Origin: Streptomyces griseocarneus
GTDB taxonomy: Bacteria > Actinomycetota > Actinomycetes > Streptomycetales > Streptomycetaceae
Assembly: GCF_014655595.1 (NCBI RefSeq)
Contig: NZ_BNBL01000020.1
Location: 1-64,000 of the forward strand
Direction: 5' to 3'
DNA: 64,000 bases
Part shown: positions 25,421-32,624 of the stretch, in pieces
Layout of the letters: each line of letters opens with the position of its first letter
Position numbering within the stretch: the first letter of the stretch is position 1
Notes under the pieces: model-generated
Databases searched by the model: none
Seen by the model: only the letters and a program-made list of their open reading frames with translations
What the model was told of the DNA's origin: nothing
Program-made: the position numbers and the translations under genes

Positions 25421-26295
25421 CCGGCCCGAACCGCCTGACCGTCGTCCGGGCCGGGGCCCTGACCACCGTGCAGGACCTGGGCCGGGCCGGGTACGCGCAC
25501 CTGGGCGTACCCCGCTCCGGGGCCCTGGACGAGCCCGCGCACCGGCTCGCCAACCGGCTGGCCGGCAATCCCGAGCAGTGCGCCACCCTCGAGACCACCG
25601 TCAACGGCTGCGCCGTGCGCCCGGAATCGGCCGTCACCGCCGTCGTGACCGGGGCACCCTGCCCCGTCCGGGTCGACGGCCGCCCCGTCGCGTGGGGCGC
25701 GCCGGTGCGCGTCCCCGCCGGCGCCGTCCTCGAGGCCGGGCCGGCGAGCGCCGGGCTGCGCAGCTACGTCGCCCTCGCGGGCGGCATCGCGGTGCCGCCG
25801 GTGCTGGGCAGCCGCTCGCGGGACCTGCTCTCCGGCCTGGGGCCGGACCCGCTGACCGACGGCATGTCCCTGCCGCTGGGCACGCCGTACGGGCCGCCGG
25901 GCGCCGCCGACGTCACGCCCTGGCCGGCGCCGCCGGCCTCGGCCGGGGGGCTCGTCCTGCCGGTGGTGCTCGGGCCGCGCGACGACTGGTTCACGGCCGA
26001 GGCCCTGCGGACGTTCGCGGGCCCCGGATTCCGCGTCGCGCCCGCGAGCAACCGCATCGGCCTGCGCACCGAGGGGCCGGCCCTGGAACGCGGCCGGCCC
26101 GGCGAACTCCCCAGCGAGGGCATGCCGCTGGGGGCCGTCCAGGTCCCGCCCGACGGGCGGCCGGTGGTCTTCCTCGCCGACCACCCCACGACGGGGGGCT
26201 ACCCGGTCATCGGGGTGGTGCCGGAGGGGGCGCTGGCGGGGGCGGCGCAGGCGGCGCCGGGGACGGGGGTGCGGTTCGTTGTGGTGCGGGCTTGA
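25417..26295 (+). CDS. pxpC: 5-oxoprolinase subunit C (KipA/allophanate-hydrolase-2 family)
   Basis: This 292-aa subunit starts with GTG overlapping pxpB. It has the typical TTVQDLGRAGYAHLGVP N-terminal motif, GSRSRDLLSGLG in the middle, and HPTTGGYPVIGVV near the end. It is the last gene of the pxp operon. The large palindrome starting 59 bp downstream may act as its terminator. Confidence 0.93.
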   Translation: MTGPNRLTVVRAGALTTVQDLGRAGYAHLGVPRSGALDEPAHRLANRLAGNPEQCATLETTVNGCAVRPESAVTAVVTGAPCPVRVDGRPVAWGAPVRVPAGAVLEAGPASAGLRSYVALAGGIAVPPVLGSRSRDLLSGLGPDPLTDGMSLPLGTPYGPPGAADVTPWPAPPASAGGLVLPVVLGPRDDWFTAEALRTFAGPGFRVAPASNRIGLRTEGPALERGRPGELPSEGMPLGAVQVPPDGRPVVFLADHPTTGGYPVIGVVPEGALAGAAQAAPGTGVRFVVVRA

Positions 26296-26353
26296 TGGGG
26301 TGCGGGGTGATGGGTGGCTGCCGCCGGTTGTCGGGGCGGGGGCCGGGGGCTCC

Positions 26354-26459
26354 GGAGGGTGTTCCGGAATCGGATATTTACGGGCCCGGTGCCGTCTCGC
26401 GCATTGATCGCCCTCACATTGGGCCCACAAATATCCGGCAGCATTCCGGAACACCCTCC
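26354..26459. repeat. large palindromic element A
   Basis: The outer arms GGAGGGTGTTCCGGAAT (26354-26370) and ATTCCGGAACACCCTCC (26443-26459) are perfect inverted copies of 17 bp. The inner arms CGGATATTTACGGGCCC (26371-26387) and GGGCCCACAAATATCCG (26421-26437) pair at 15 of 17, enclosing a 33-nt loop. AT-rich inner arms are unusual in this genome. The stretch 26296-26890 holds no convincing gene. This element could terminate pxpC transcription, but a related copy lies at 26857-26925. Confidence 0.85.
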
Positions 26460-26495
26460 TGCGCCCCCGACCCCCTCCCGTCACCGGGACGGCCA

Positions 26496-26576
26496 GGGTG
26501 GGGTGGTGGGTGAGGGTGGGTGGGGGAGGTGGGTGGGCAACCCTCCCGGGTGGGTGGGTGGGGAAGGGTGGGCGGG
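26496..26576 (+). repeat. G-tract cluster with quadruplex potential
   Basis: Runs of three to five G separated by one to three bases occupy 26496-26537 and 26548-26576 on the plus strand (for example GGGTGGGTGGGTGGGG). They could fold as G-quadruplexes on the plus strand. The composition is far more asymmetric than in flanking coding DNA. Confidence 0.7.
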
Positions 26577-26594
26577 ACCTGTCCCCCTTCCGGC

Positions 26595-26820
26595 GCGCAC
26601 CCGGTGGAGTGATGTGAGGGACCCCTTTTCAGGGCACGCACCGGCGGGGTGACGTGAGGGCTCGCCCCTCTTCGCGGATGCGCACTGGGGGGATGTCAGG
26701 GGTTCCTCCCTGGGGCTGCGCACCCGGGGGTGCCGTGAGGTGGGCCCCTCTGTGTGGTGACGCGAGGGAGCCCACCCACCCCCGCCCCCATATCCCCCCT
26801 CCCCCCGCGTGGCGTGAGGG
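26595..26820. repeat. degenerate ~40-bp tandem repeats
   Basis: A motif close to GCGCACC...GTGAYGTGAGGG recurs. GTGATGTGAGGG is at 26609, GTGACGTGAGGG at 26649, and diverged copies are near 26690, 26729, 26757 and 26809. The first four are 39-41 bp apart. Short minus-strand frames across it repeat LTSP-type peptides but have no start site, so I read it as non-coding. Confidence 0.55.
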
Positions 26821-26856
26821 GCCGGGGCGGGGTGGGACGGGCCCTGGTAGGGGCGT

Positions 26857-26925
26857 CAGGGTTATTTGCGGCCCTGGTGCGGGGCGAGCATCACTGTTGG
26901 GGGCTCCGGGCCGTAAATAATCCAG
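26857..26925. repeat. palindromic element B, related to element A
   Basis: GTTATTTGCGGCCC (26861-26874) and GGGCCGTAAATAAT (26908-26921) pair at 12 of 14, or 13 allowing G-T, with flanking CAGG/CCAG adding three pairs. The loop is 33 nt, the same as in element A. Read outward, its right arm GGATTATTTACGGCCC matches the element A arm GGATATTTACGGGCCC. It overlaps the last 12 codons of the leftward glycosyltransferase gene. Confidence 0.7.
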
Positions 26926-28105
26926 CCCCGGAAGGGCCCGGCCCACACCGACCCGGCCCCGACCCACCACGCACCCCACCACGCACCCCCAAGACCTCCG
27001 CATAGTGGGCCAGCAGCTCATCCCCCACCACCCCCCACGTGCGGCCCAGCACGGACTCCCGCCCCGCCCGCCCGTACTCGGTGCGCGCCCGTCGCGCGGT
27101 CTCCAGGGTCAGAACGGCATCCCGCAGGGCCTCCGCATCGTGGGGCGGCACGAGAAGCCCGGTGCGGGCGTGGTCGACGAGGTCCAGGGGACCCCCGGCG
27201 GCGGGGGCGATGACGGGCACTCCGCTCGCCTGGGCCTCCTGGACGGTCTGGCAGAAGGTCTCGTGGGGGCCGGTGTGTACGAAGACGTCCAGCGAGGCGA
27301 AGATCCGGGCGAGTTCGTCGCCGGTGCGGGTGCCGAGGAAACGGGCACCCGGCAGGGCGGACCGCAGCCGGGCCGCGTGCGGGCCGTCGCCGGCGATGAC
27401 GACGCGGACGCCGGGCAGGGCGCAGACGGGGGCGAGGAGTTCCACCCGCTTCTCCGGCGCGAGGCGCCCCACGTAGCCGACGATGAGCTCGCCCCCGGGC
27501 GCGAGCGCCCGGCGCAGTTCGAGGTCGCGGCGGCCGGGGTGGAAGCGTTCGGAGTCGACGCCGGGCGGCCACAGCCGGACGCGGGGCACGCCGTGCGCGG
27601 CCAGGTCGCGCACGGCCGCCGTGGACGGCGCGAGGGTGCGGTCGGCGGCGTGGTGGACGGCGCGGATGCGGCGCCAGGCGAGGTCTTCGCCGGCGCCGAG
27701 GCAGGCGCCGAGGTAGGTGCGGGCGTAGCCGCCGAGGTCGGTCTGGTAGACGGCGACGGCCGGTACGCCCAGTCGCCGGGCGGCCGTCATCGCGCGTGCT
27801 TCGAGCACGAAGGCGCCGGCAAGGTGGACGATGTCGGGCCGGTGGGCGGCGAGCGCGGCGGCCGGGCGCCGGCTCGGCAGGGCGACGCGGATCTGCGGAT
27901 GTCCGGGCAGTGGCACGGACGGTACGCGCACGACCGGGCACGGCGCGGCGCCGTGCTCCTCGCCGGGGCGTCCGCGTGCCCCGGCCGGCGTCACGACGAG
28001 CGGCTCGTGGCCGCGCAGCGCGAGGTGCCGGGCGGTCTGCCAGGCGCAGTGCGCGACGCCGTTGACGTCGGGCGGAAACGATTCGGTGACGATGACGACA
28101 CGCAT
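26891..28105 (-). CDS. GT4-family glycosyltransferase (probable mannosyltransferase)
   Basis: This 404-aa GT-B enzyme resembles actinobacterial alpha-mannosyltransferases of cell-envelope glycolipids. It has an N-terminal acceptor domain with TESFPPDVNGVA, a C-terminal nucleotide-sugar domain with VGRLAPEKR, and the GT4 E-x7-E motif in PHETFCQTVQEAQASG. The start at 28105 is chosen over an upstream extension that carries non-conserved residues. The last ~30 residues are a Gly/Pro-rich tail encoded by palindromic element B, beyond where homologous folds normally end. The acceptor cannot be told. Confidence 0.85.
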   Translation of the reverse strand: MRVVIVTESFPPDVNGVAHCAWQTARHLALRGHEPLVVTPAGARGRPGEEHGAAPCPVVRVPSVPLPGHPQIRVALPSRRPAAALAAHRPDIVHLAGAFVLEARAMTAARRLGVPAVAVYQTDLGGYARTYLGACLGAGEDLAWRRIRAVHHAADRTLAPSTAAVRDLAAHGVPRVRLWPPGVDSERFHPGRRDLELRRALAPGGELIVGYVGRLAPEKRVELLAPVCALPGVRVVIAGDGPHAARLRSALPGARFLGTRTGDELARIFASLDVFVHTGPHETFCQTVQEAQASGVPVIAPAAGGPLDLVDHARTGLLVPPHDAEALRDAVLTLETARRARTEYGRAGRESVLGRTWGVVGDELLAHYAEVLGVRGGVRGGSGPGRCGPGPSGAGLFTARSPQQ

Positions 28106-28178
28106 ACGGGTGTTGTCGGCCACCGGCACGTGGGGCGGGCCACGTGGATCTTTCCGCCCGGGGAACGTCCCGTGAGCG

Positions 28179-28340
28179 TCAGTCCACACCCCGCACGATG
28201 TGCGGTTCGGGGTCGTCCTCGTCGGCGGCGAGCGGCTCGTGGTGGGCGCGCGCGGGCTCCGCCGGCCGCGTGGTGCGCTCCGGCGCGGGCGCCCCGGCGG
28301 CGTCCCGTACGCGCTCTTCGGTCATCTCTGGGTCTTCCAT
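28179..28340 (-). CDS. small acidic protein (53 aa), function unknown
   Basis: The ATG at 28340 has an excellent GGGGGAGGAG site upstream. The 53-aa product is hydrophilic, Glu/Asp/Pro-rich and probably disordered. It is followed by the leftward glycosyltransferase 73 bp downstream, and is divergent from the SPW-repeat gene. The ribosome site and codon pattern support it; I recognise no family. Confidence 0.6.
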   Translation of the reverse strand: MEDPEMTEERVRDAAGAPAPERTTRPAEPARAHHEPLAADEDDPEPHIVRGVD

Positions 28341-28541
28341 GGCGACTCCTCCCCCTGCAGTACCGTTCCTGCTGCTTCCGCAGCCTCTTGCGCCCCCAAC
28401 GGACAAGCCTTCCCCGGCTGCCCGCCTGATAAGCAGCTTCTTCGGACCAGGCGTCACTTCCTACCGCCAATAGGGTGAATTCGCGGTCAATTGGTATAAA
28501 ATGCAACCAGGTCCGCACCGGTACGAAAGAAGGTGGCTGAC

Positions 28542-28997
28542 GTGACCGTCCCCCGCACGTCGCCCGGGATCGATCAGCACCCGGACATCCTCGCGCTCCG
28601 CGCACACTCCGAGGAGACGACGGCGACCCCCGCCGCCCAGGCCGTCGAGGCAATCGCCCTTCTGTGTGGCGTCTATCTGGCCGCCTCACCATGGATTGTG
28701 GGCTTCAACGGCGCGACCACCCTGGCCATCAACAATCTGATCACCGGTGTCGCCTTCGCCTGCCTCGTCGGCGGCTTCGGGCCGGCCTATGAGCGCACCC
28801 ACTCCTCGAGCTGGGCCGCGCTGGGCATCGGCGCCTGGACGATCGTGGCTCCCTGGGTCGTCTCGGGCCCCGGGTTCGGCACCGCCGCCACCGTCAGCAA
28901 CGTCGTGGTGGGCATCGCGTGCTGCCTGACCGCCCTCGCCCTGGCGGGGCTCGGCACGGTGCGCGGCACCCTCGGCGTCGCCCGCACCCGGCGGTAA
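28542..28997 (+). CDS. SPW-repeat membrane protein
   Basis: This 151-aa protein has four hydrophobic helices in two repeats, each with an (S/A)PW motif: ASPWIVGF and APWVVSG, each followed by xxNNLITG or SNVVVG. This is the SPW repeat family of small actinobacterial membrane proteins of unknown role. The GTG at 28542 is preferred because AGAAGG lies at the right distance; a GTG at 28533 is in frame. An AT-rich TATAAA stretch at 28495-28500 is a possible -10 region. Confidence 0.85.
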   Translation: MTVPRTSPGIDQHPDILALRAHSEETTATPAAQAVEAIALLCGVYLAASPWIVGFNGATTLAINNLITGVAFACLVGGFGPAYERTHSSSWAALGIGAWTIVAPWVVSGPGFGTAATVSNVVVGIACCLTALALAGLGTVRGTLGVARTRR

Positions 28998-29049
28998 CCC
29001 CCGCGGGCCCGACGGCGGACGGCCGCCGACCCGCCCGCGACATCCGCCA

Positions 29050-29077
29050 GGCCCCGCCGCGACCACGCGGCGGGGCC
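29050..29077. terminator. terminator after the SPW-repeat gene
   Basis: GGCCCCGCCGCG (29050-29061) and CGCGGCGGGGCC (29066-29077) form a perfect 12-bp stem with a 4-nt loop, 53 bp after the stop. It can also serve the possible leftward small gene at 29129. The rest of 28998-29477 shows only that small frame and an upstream region for the next operon. Confidence 0.75.
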
Positions 29078-29128
29078 GTCGCACGCCCTCGCGCCGGCGG
29101 GCGGCGGGGCGGGGCGGCCCTTCCCCGG

Positions 29129-29311
29129 CTACTCCCCCGCGCTCACCCCGGTATTGCCGGCGGTGGCGGGGGCGTCGCCCCCGCCGTCCGGGCCGGCCTC
29201 CCCCGAGACGGACCAGCCGGCGGGGCCGTCCAGGGCCCGTCTCGCACGCTTGCGCAACTCCGTGTCCATATCCCGTCGGATACGTCGGATGATCTCATCC
29301 ATGTCAGGCAT
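29129..29311 (-). CDS. possible small charged protein (60 aa)
   Basis: The frame encodes a 60-aa protein whose first half is a highly charged amphipathic helix (MDEIIRRIRRDMDTELRKRA) and whose second half is Gly/Ala-rich. It has good codon bias, but I see no Shine-Dalgarno site before either Met (29311 or 29302). It may be a regulatory small protein or a chance frame. Confidence 0.35.
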   Translation of the reverse strand: MPDMDEIIRRIRRDMDTELRKRARRALDGPAGWSVSGEAGPDGGGDAPATAGNTGVSAGE

Positions 29312-29477
29312 GCGGGCGACGGTAGAACCCGCCGCGCGGCAATACGGCGCAGGCCAGGGGGCATTCACTCGCGCGGATGAATACTCAGGTGATCTTCCGG
29401 CGTCATGGCTTCGCCGGTCGGGAAGTGGCAATGCTCCCCCTCCCCGAACGGCCCACCGACCCCAAGAGGTGCCAGGC

Positions 29478-31091
29478 ATGACGACCGTACGCGCTGCGGC
29501 GCGTGAGCTGTTGCGGTCCCGCGGTGTGACCACCGTGTTCGGCAACCCGGGCTCCACCGAACTGCCCTTCCTGCAGGACTTCCCCGCGGACTTCCGGTAC
29601 GTGCTCGGCCTGCAGGAGGCCGTGGTCGTCGGCATGGCCGACGGATACGCCCAGGCCACGGGCACCACGGCCCTGGTCAACCTGCACACCGCGCCCGGCG
29701 TGGGCAACGCCATGGGGGCCATCGTCACCGCGGCCGCCAACCACACGCCGATGGTGGTGACGGCGGGGCAGCAGGTGCGGGCCATGATGACCATGGAGGC
29801 GCTGCTGACGAACGTGGACGCCACCGCCCTGCCCCGCCCCGCCGTGAAGTGGGCGTACGAGCCGCCGCGCGCCCAGGACGTGCCCGCCGCCCTCGCCCGC
29901 GCCTTCCACATCGCCGAGACCGCGCCGCGCGGACCGGTGTTCCTCTCCCTGCCGATGGACGACTGGGACGTGGAGCTGGACGAGGCGGCGCAGCGGGCCG
30001 CGCGGCACGCGGCGGGGCGGCGGGTCCACGACCTGACGGCGGCCGACCGGCCGTGCGTGGAGGCGCTCGCCCGGCGGCTGGAGGCGGCGGCCAACCCCGT
30101 TCTGGTGACGGGCGGTTCGGTGGACGCCGAGGGGGCCTGGTCCGCTGCGGTGGCGCTGGCCGAGCGCCGGCAGCTGCCGGTGTGGGCGTCGCCCGTGGAG
30201 GGCCGGGTGGGCTTCCCGGAGAACCACCCCCTCTACCAGGGCGTGCTGCCCCCGGCCATCGGACCGCTGGCCCGGACCCTCGCGGGACACGACCTGGTGC
30301 TCGTCGCCGGGGCGCCGGTCTTCCGCTACTACCCCTACGTGCCGGGCCCGTTGCTGGCCGAGGGCAGTGAGCTGGTCCTGCTCACCAGCGACCCCGGCGA
30401 GGCCGCGCGGGCGCCCGTGGGCGACGCCCTGGTCGCGGGGCTGCGGCCGACGCTGGAGCTGCTCACCGAGCTGGTGGACAAGCGCGGCGACGCCGCGCCC
30501 GCCCGGCCGGCCCGCGGCCCGGTGGAGGTGCCGGAGGCCGACGGCGAGCCGATGTCGGCCGCCATCGCGCTGGCCGCCGTGGCGAGCGCGGCGCCCGAGG
30601 ACACGGTGTGGGTCAACGAATCGCCCTCCAATCTGCAGGTGTTCCGCGACCACGTGCGCATCGACCGCCCGGACTCGTTCCTGATGACCACCGGCGGGGG
30701 CCTGGGCTTCGGCCTCGCGGCGGCCGTCGGGGCCCAACTGGGGCGCCCCGAGCGGCCGGTGGTGGCGCTGGTCGGCGACGGCTCCGCGCAGTACGCGATC
30801 ACCGCGCTGTGGACGGCGGCGGCCTACCGGGTGCCGGTGACGTTCGTGGTGCCGGCCAACCGCGAGTACGCCATCCTCAAGTGGTTCGGCCGCTTCGAGA
30901 ACACTCCGGGCGTGCCGGGCCTGGACCTTCCCGGGCTCGACCTGTGTTCCCTCGCCCGGGGTTACGGGGTGACCGCCCACCGCGCCACGGATCCCGCGCA
31001 CCTCGCCGAGCTCGTCGGCGCCGCCACGGCCGGCTCCGACGGGCCCGTACTGATCGAGGCTCCGGTCACCACCGTCCCGCCGACGCTCTGA
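29478..31091 (+). CDS. benzoylformate-decarboxylase-like ThDP 2-oxoacid decarboxylase
   Basis: This 537-aa thiamine-diphosphate enzyme is closest in motifs to benzoylformate decarboxylase (MdlC). Active-site residues S26, E47 and H70 fall at exactly the same numbers as in the Pseudomonas putida enzyme, and the ThDP-Mg motif GDGSAQYA is present. The other catalytic His (H281 in P. putida, in VFRYHQY) is Tyr here (Y285 in VFRYYPY), so substrate range or rate probably differs. AGAGGTG precedes the ATG. It is followed by a 2-hydroxyacid oxidase, a P450, a lipase and an alpha-dioxygenase. In that context a long-chain 2-oxo acid is a more likely substrate than benzoylformate; this is inference. Confidence 0.88.
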   Translation: MTTVRAAARELLRSRGVTTVFGNPGSTELPFLQDFPADFRYVLGLQEAVVVGMADGYAQATGTTALVNLHTAPGVGNAMGAIVTAAANHTPMVVTAGQQVRAMMTMEALLTNVDATALPRPAVKWAYEPPRAQDVPAALARAFHIAETAPRGPVFLSLPMDDWDVELDEAAQRAARHAAGRRVHDLTAADRPCVEALARRLEAAANPVLVTGGSVDAEGAWSAAVALAERRQLPVWASPVEGRVGFPENHPLYQGVLPPAIGPLARTLAGHDLVLVAGAPVFRYYPYVPGPLLAEGSELVLLTSDPGEAARAPVGDALVAGLRPTLELLTELVDKRGDAAPARPARGPVEVPEADGEPMSAAIALAAVASAAPEDTVWVNESPSNLQVFRDHVRIDRPDSFLMTTGGGLGFGLAAAVGAQLGRPERPVVALVGDGSAQYAITALWTAAAYRVPVTFVVPANREYAILKWFGRFENTPGVPGLDLPGLDLCSLARGYGVTAHRATDPAHLAELVGAATAGSDGPVLIEAPVTTVPPTL

Positions 31092-31220
31092 CCCCTTCTT
31101 TTCCTGCCGTCCGGCGCCGGTCGCCGCGCGGCTGCTCCGCCACGCCTTCCCACGCTCTGGCGACGCTTCTTCCCGCACTTTCCCCATGCCCTTTCCGGGC
31201 CCCATCGCATGGAGCTGCCC

Positions 31221-32624
31221 ATGACCCCTTCCGTCGGCAATCCGCTGCTCGCGGCGCTTGCGGAGGCCTTGCCTCCGCAGGCCCTCGGCACGGCGGACGT
31301 CGAGCTCGCCCTGCACAGCCACGACGCGGCCCCGTTCAGCGAGGCGGGCAGACCCGCCGTCGTGGTCCGGCCCGAGACCGTGGAGCAGGTGCGCCACGTG
31401 CTGCGCGTGGCGCGCGCCCTGGGGGTTCCCGTGGTGCCGCAGGGCGCCCGTACCGGGCTCGCCGGGGGCGCCAACGCCGTGGACGGCTGCATCGTGCTGT
31501 CGATGGTGCGCATGAACCGCATCCTGGAGATCGACACGGCGAACCGCCTGGTGCGCTGCGAGCCGGGGGTGATCACCGCCGATCTCGCGGCGGCCGTCGC
31601 CGGGGAGGGGCTGTGCTACCCGCCCGACCCTGCCTCGTGGGAGACCTGCACGATCGGCGGCAACATCGCCACCGGCGCGGGCGGGCTGTGCTGCGTGAAG
31701 TACGGCGTCACCGCCGACTACGTCCTCGGCCTCACCGTCGTCCTGGCCGACGGCGAGGTGCTGCGGGTCGGGAGGGACACGGTCAAGGGCGTCGCCGGGT
31801 ACGACCTGACCCGCCTGTTCGTCGGGTCCGAGGGAACGCTCGGCGTCATCGTGGAGGCGACGCTGGCCCTGCGGCCGCCGCGGCCGCCCGCGCTGGCGCT
31901 GCTGGCGACCTTCGCGAGCACCCGTGACGCGGGCGAGGCCGCCGGGGCGATCATCCGGGGCGGGCACGTGCCCTCGGCCCTGGAGCTGATGGACCGTACG
32001 ACGACCGAGGCGGTCGCGGCGCTGGGCCATCCGCTGCTGGCCGGCGGGGGCGGCGCCACGCTGATCGTGGCCAGCGACGCCCCGGATGCGGCGGCGCGGG
32101 TGCGGGCGATGGCGGAGCTGTGCCGGGAGGCCAAGGCGCTGTCGGTCGCGGTCGCCGAGGACGACGAGCGGTGCCGGCGGGTGCTGGACGCCCGGCGCAT
32201 GGTGATGCCGGCGCTGGGCACCGTGGCCCAGGGAATGCCGGGCGAGGTGACGGCCTTCATCGAGGACGTGGCCGTGCCGCGCGACCGGCTGGCCGATCTC
32301 GTCGAGCGCATCGAGGAGATCGCCGGGGAGTACGGCCTGTACATCGCCACCGTCGGTCACGCCGGCGACGGCAACCTCCACCCGACGGTCGTCTTCGACC
32401 GCTGCGACCCCTCGGCGGTGCGGCGGGCCAGGGAGGCGTACGACGCCATCATGGCCGCGGGCCTGGAGCTGGGCGGCACCATCACGGGCGAGCACGGCGT
32501 GGGCGTGCTCAAGCGCGAGTGGCTGGCCCGGGAGCTGCCGCCGCGCGGCCTGCGCCTGCAACGCGACATCAAACGGCTGCTGGACCCCGACGGCCTGCTC
32601 AACCCGGGGAAGGTGCTGGCATGA
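31221..32624 (+). CDS. FAD-linked 2-hydroxyacid oxidase/dehydrogenase, GlcD family
   Basis: This 467-aa flavoprotein of the VAO/PCMH type oxidises (R)-2-hydroxy acids to 2-oxo acids. The FAD-binding part (about residues 40-215) includes PQGARTGLAGGAN and CTIGGNIATGAGG. The C-terminal FAD-oxidase domain contains GHAGDGNLHPT. The ATG at 31221 has GGAG six bases before it; an in-frame ATG at 31209 overlaps that site. The 129-bp gap after the ThDP gene may hold a promoter. Its stop overlaps the P450 start (ATGA). Confidence 0.88.
   Translation: MTPSVGNPLLAALAEALPPQALGTADVELALHSHDAAPFSEAGRPAVVVRPETVEQVRHVLRVARALGVPVVPQGARTGLAGGANAVDGCIVLSMVRMNRILEIDTANRLVRCEPGVITADLAAAVAGEGLCYPPDPASWETCTIGGNIATGAGGLCCVKYGVTADYVLGLTVVLADGEVLRVGRDTVKGVAGYDLTRLFVGSEGTLGVIVEATLALRPPRPPALALLATFASTRDAGEAAGAIIRGGHVPSALELMDRTTTEAVAALGHPLLAGGGGATLIVASDAPDAAARVRAMAELCREAKALSVAVAEDDERCRRVLDARRMVMPALGTVAQGMPGEVTAFIEDVAVPRDRLADLVERIEEIAGEYGLYIATVGHAGDGNLHPTVVFDRCDPSAVRRAREAYDAIMAAGLELGGTITGEHGVGVLKREWLARELPPRGLRLQRDIKRLLDPDGLLNPGKVLA

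Noticed and set aside
26595..26820. CRISPR array
   Set aside because: Repeat copies diverge strongly, there are no unique spacers of constant length between identical repeats, and no cas genes are present.
26354..26925. Telomere-like palindromes of a linear replicon
   Set aside because: Core housekeeping genes continue on both sides, and the palindromes are too few and too far apart for a Streptomyces telomere.
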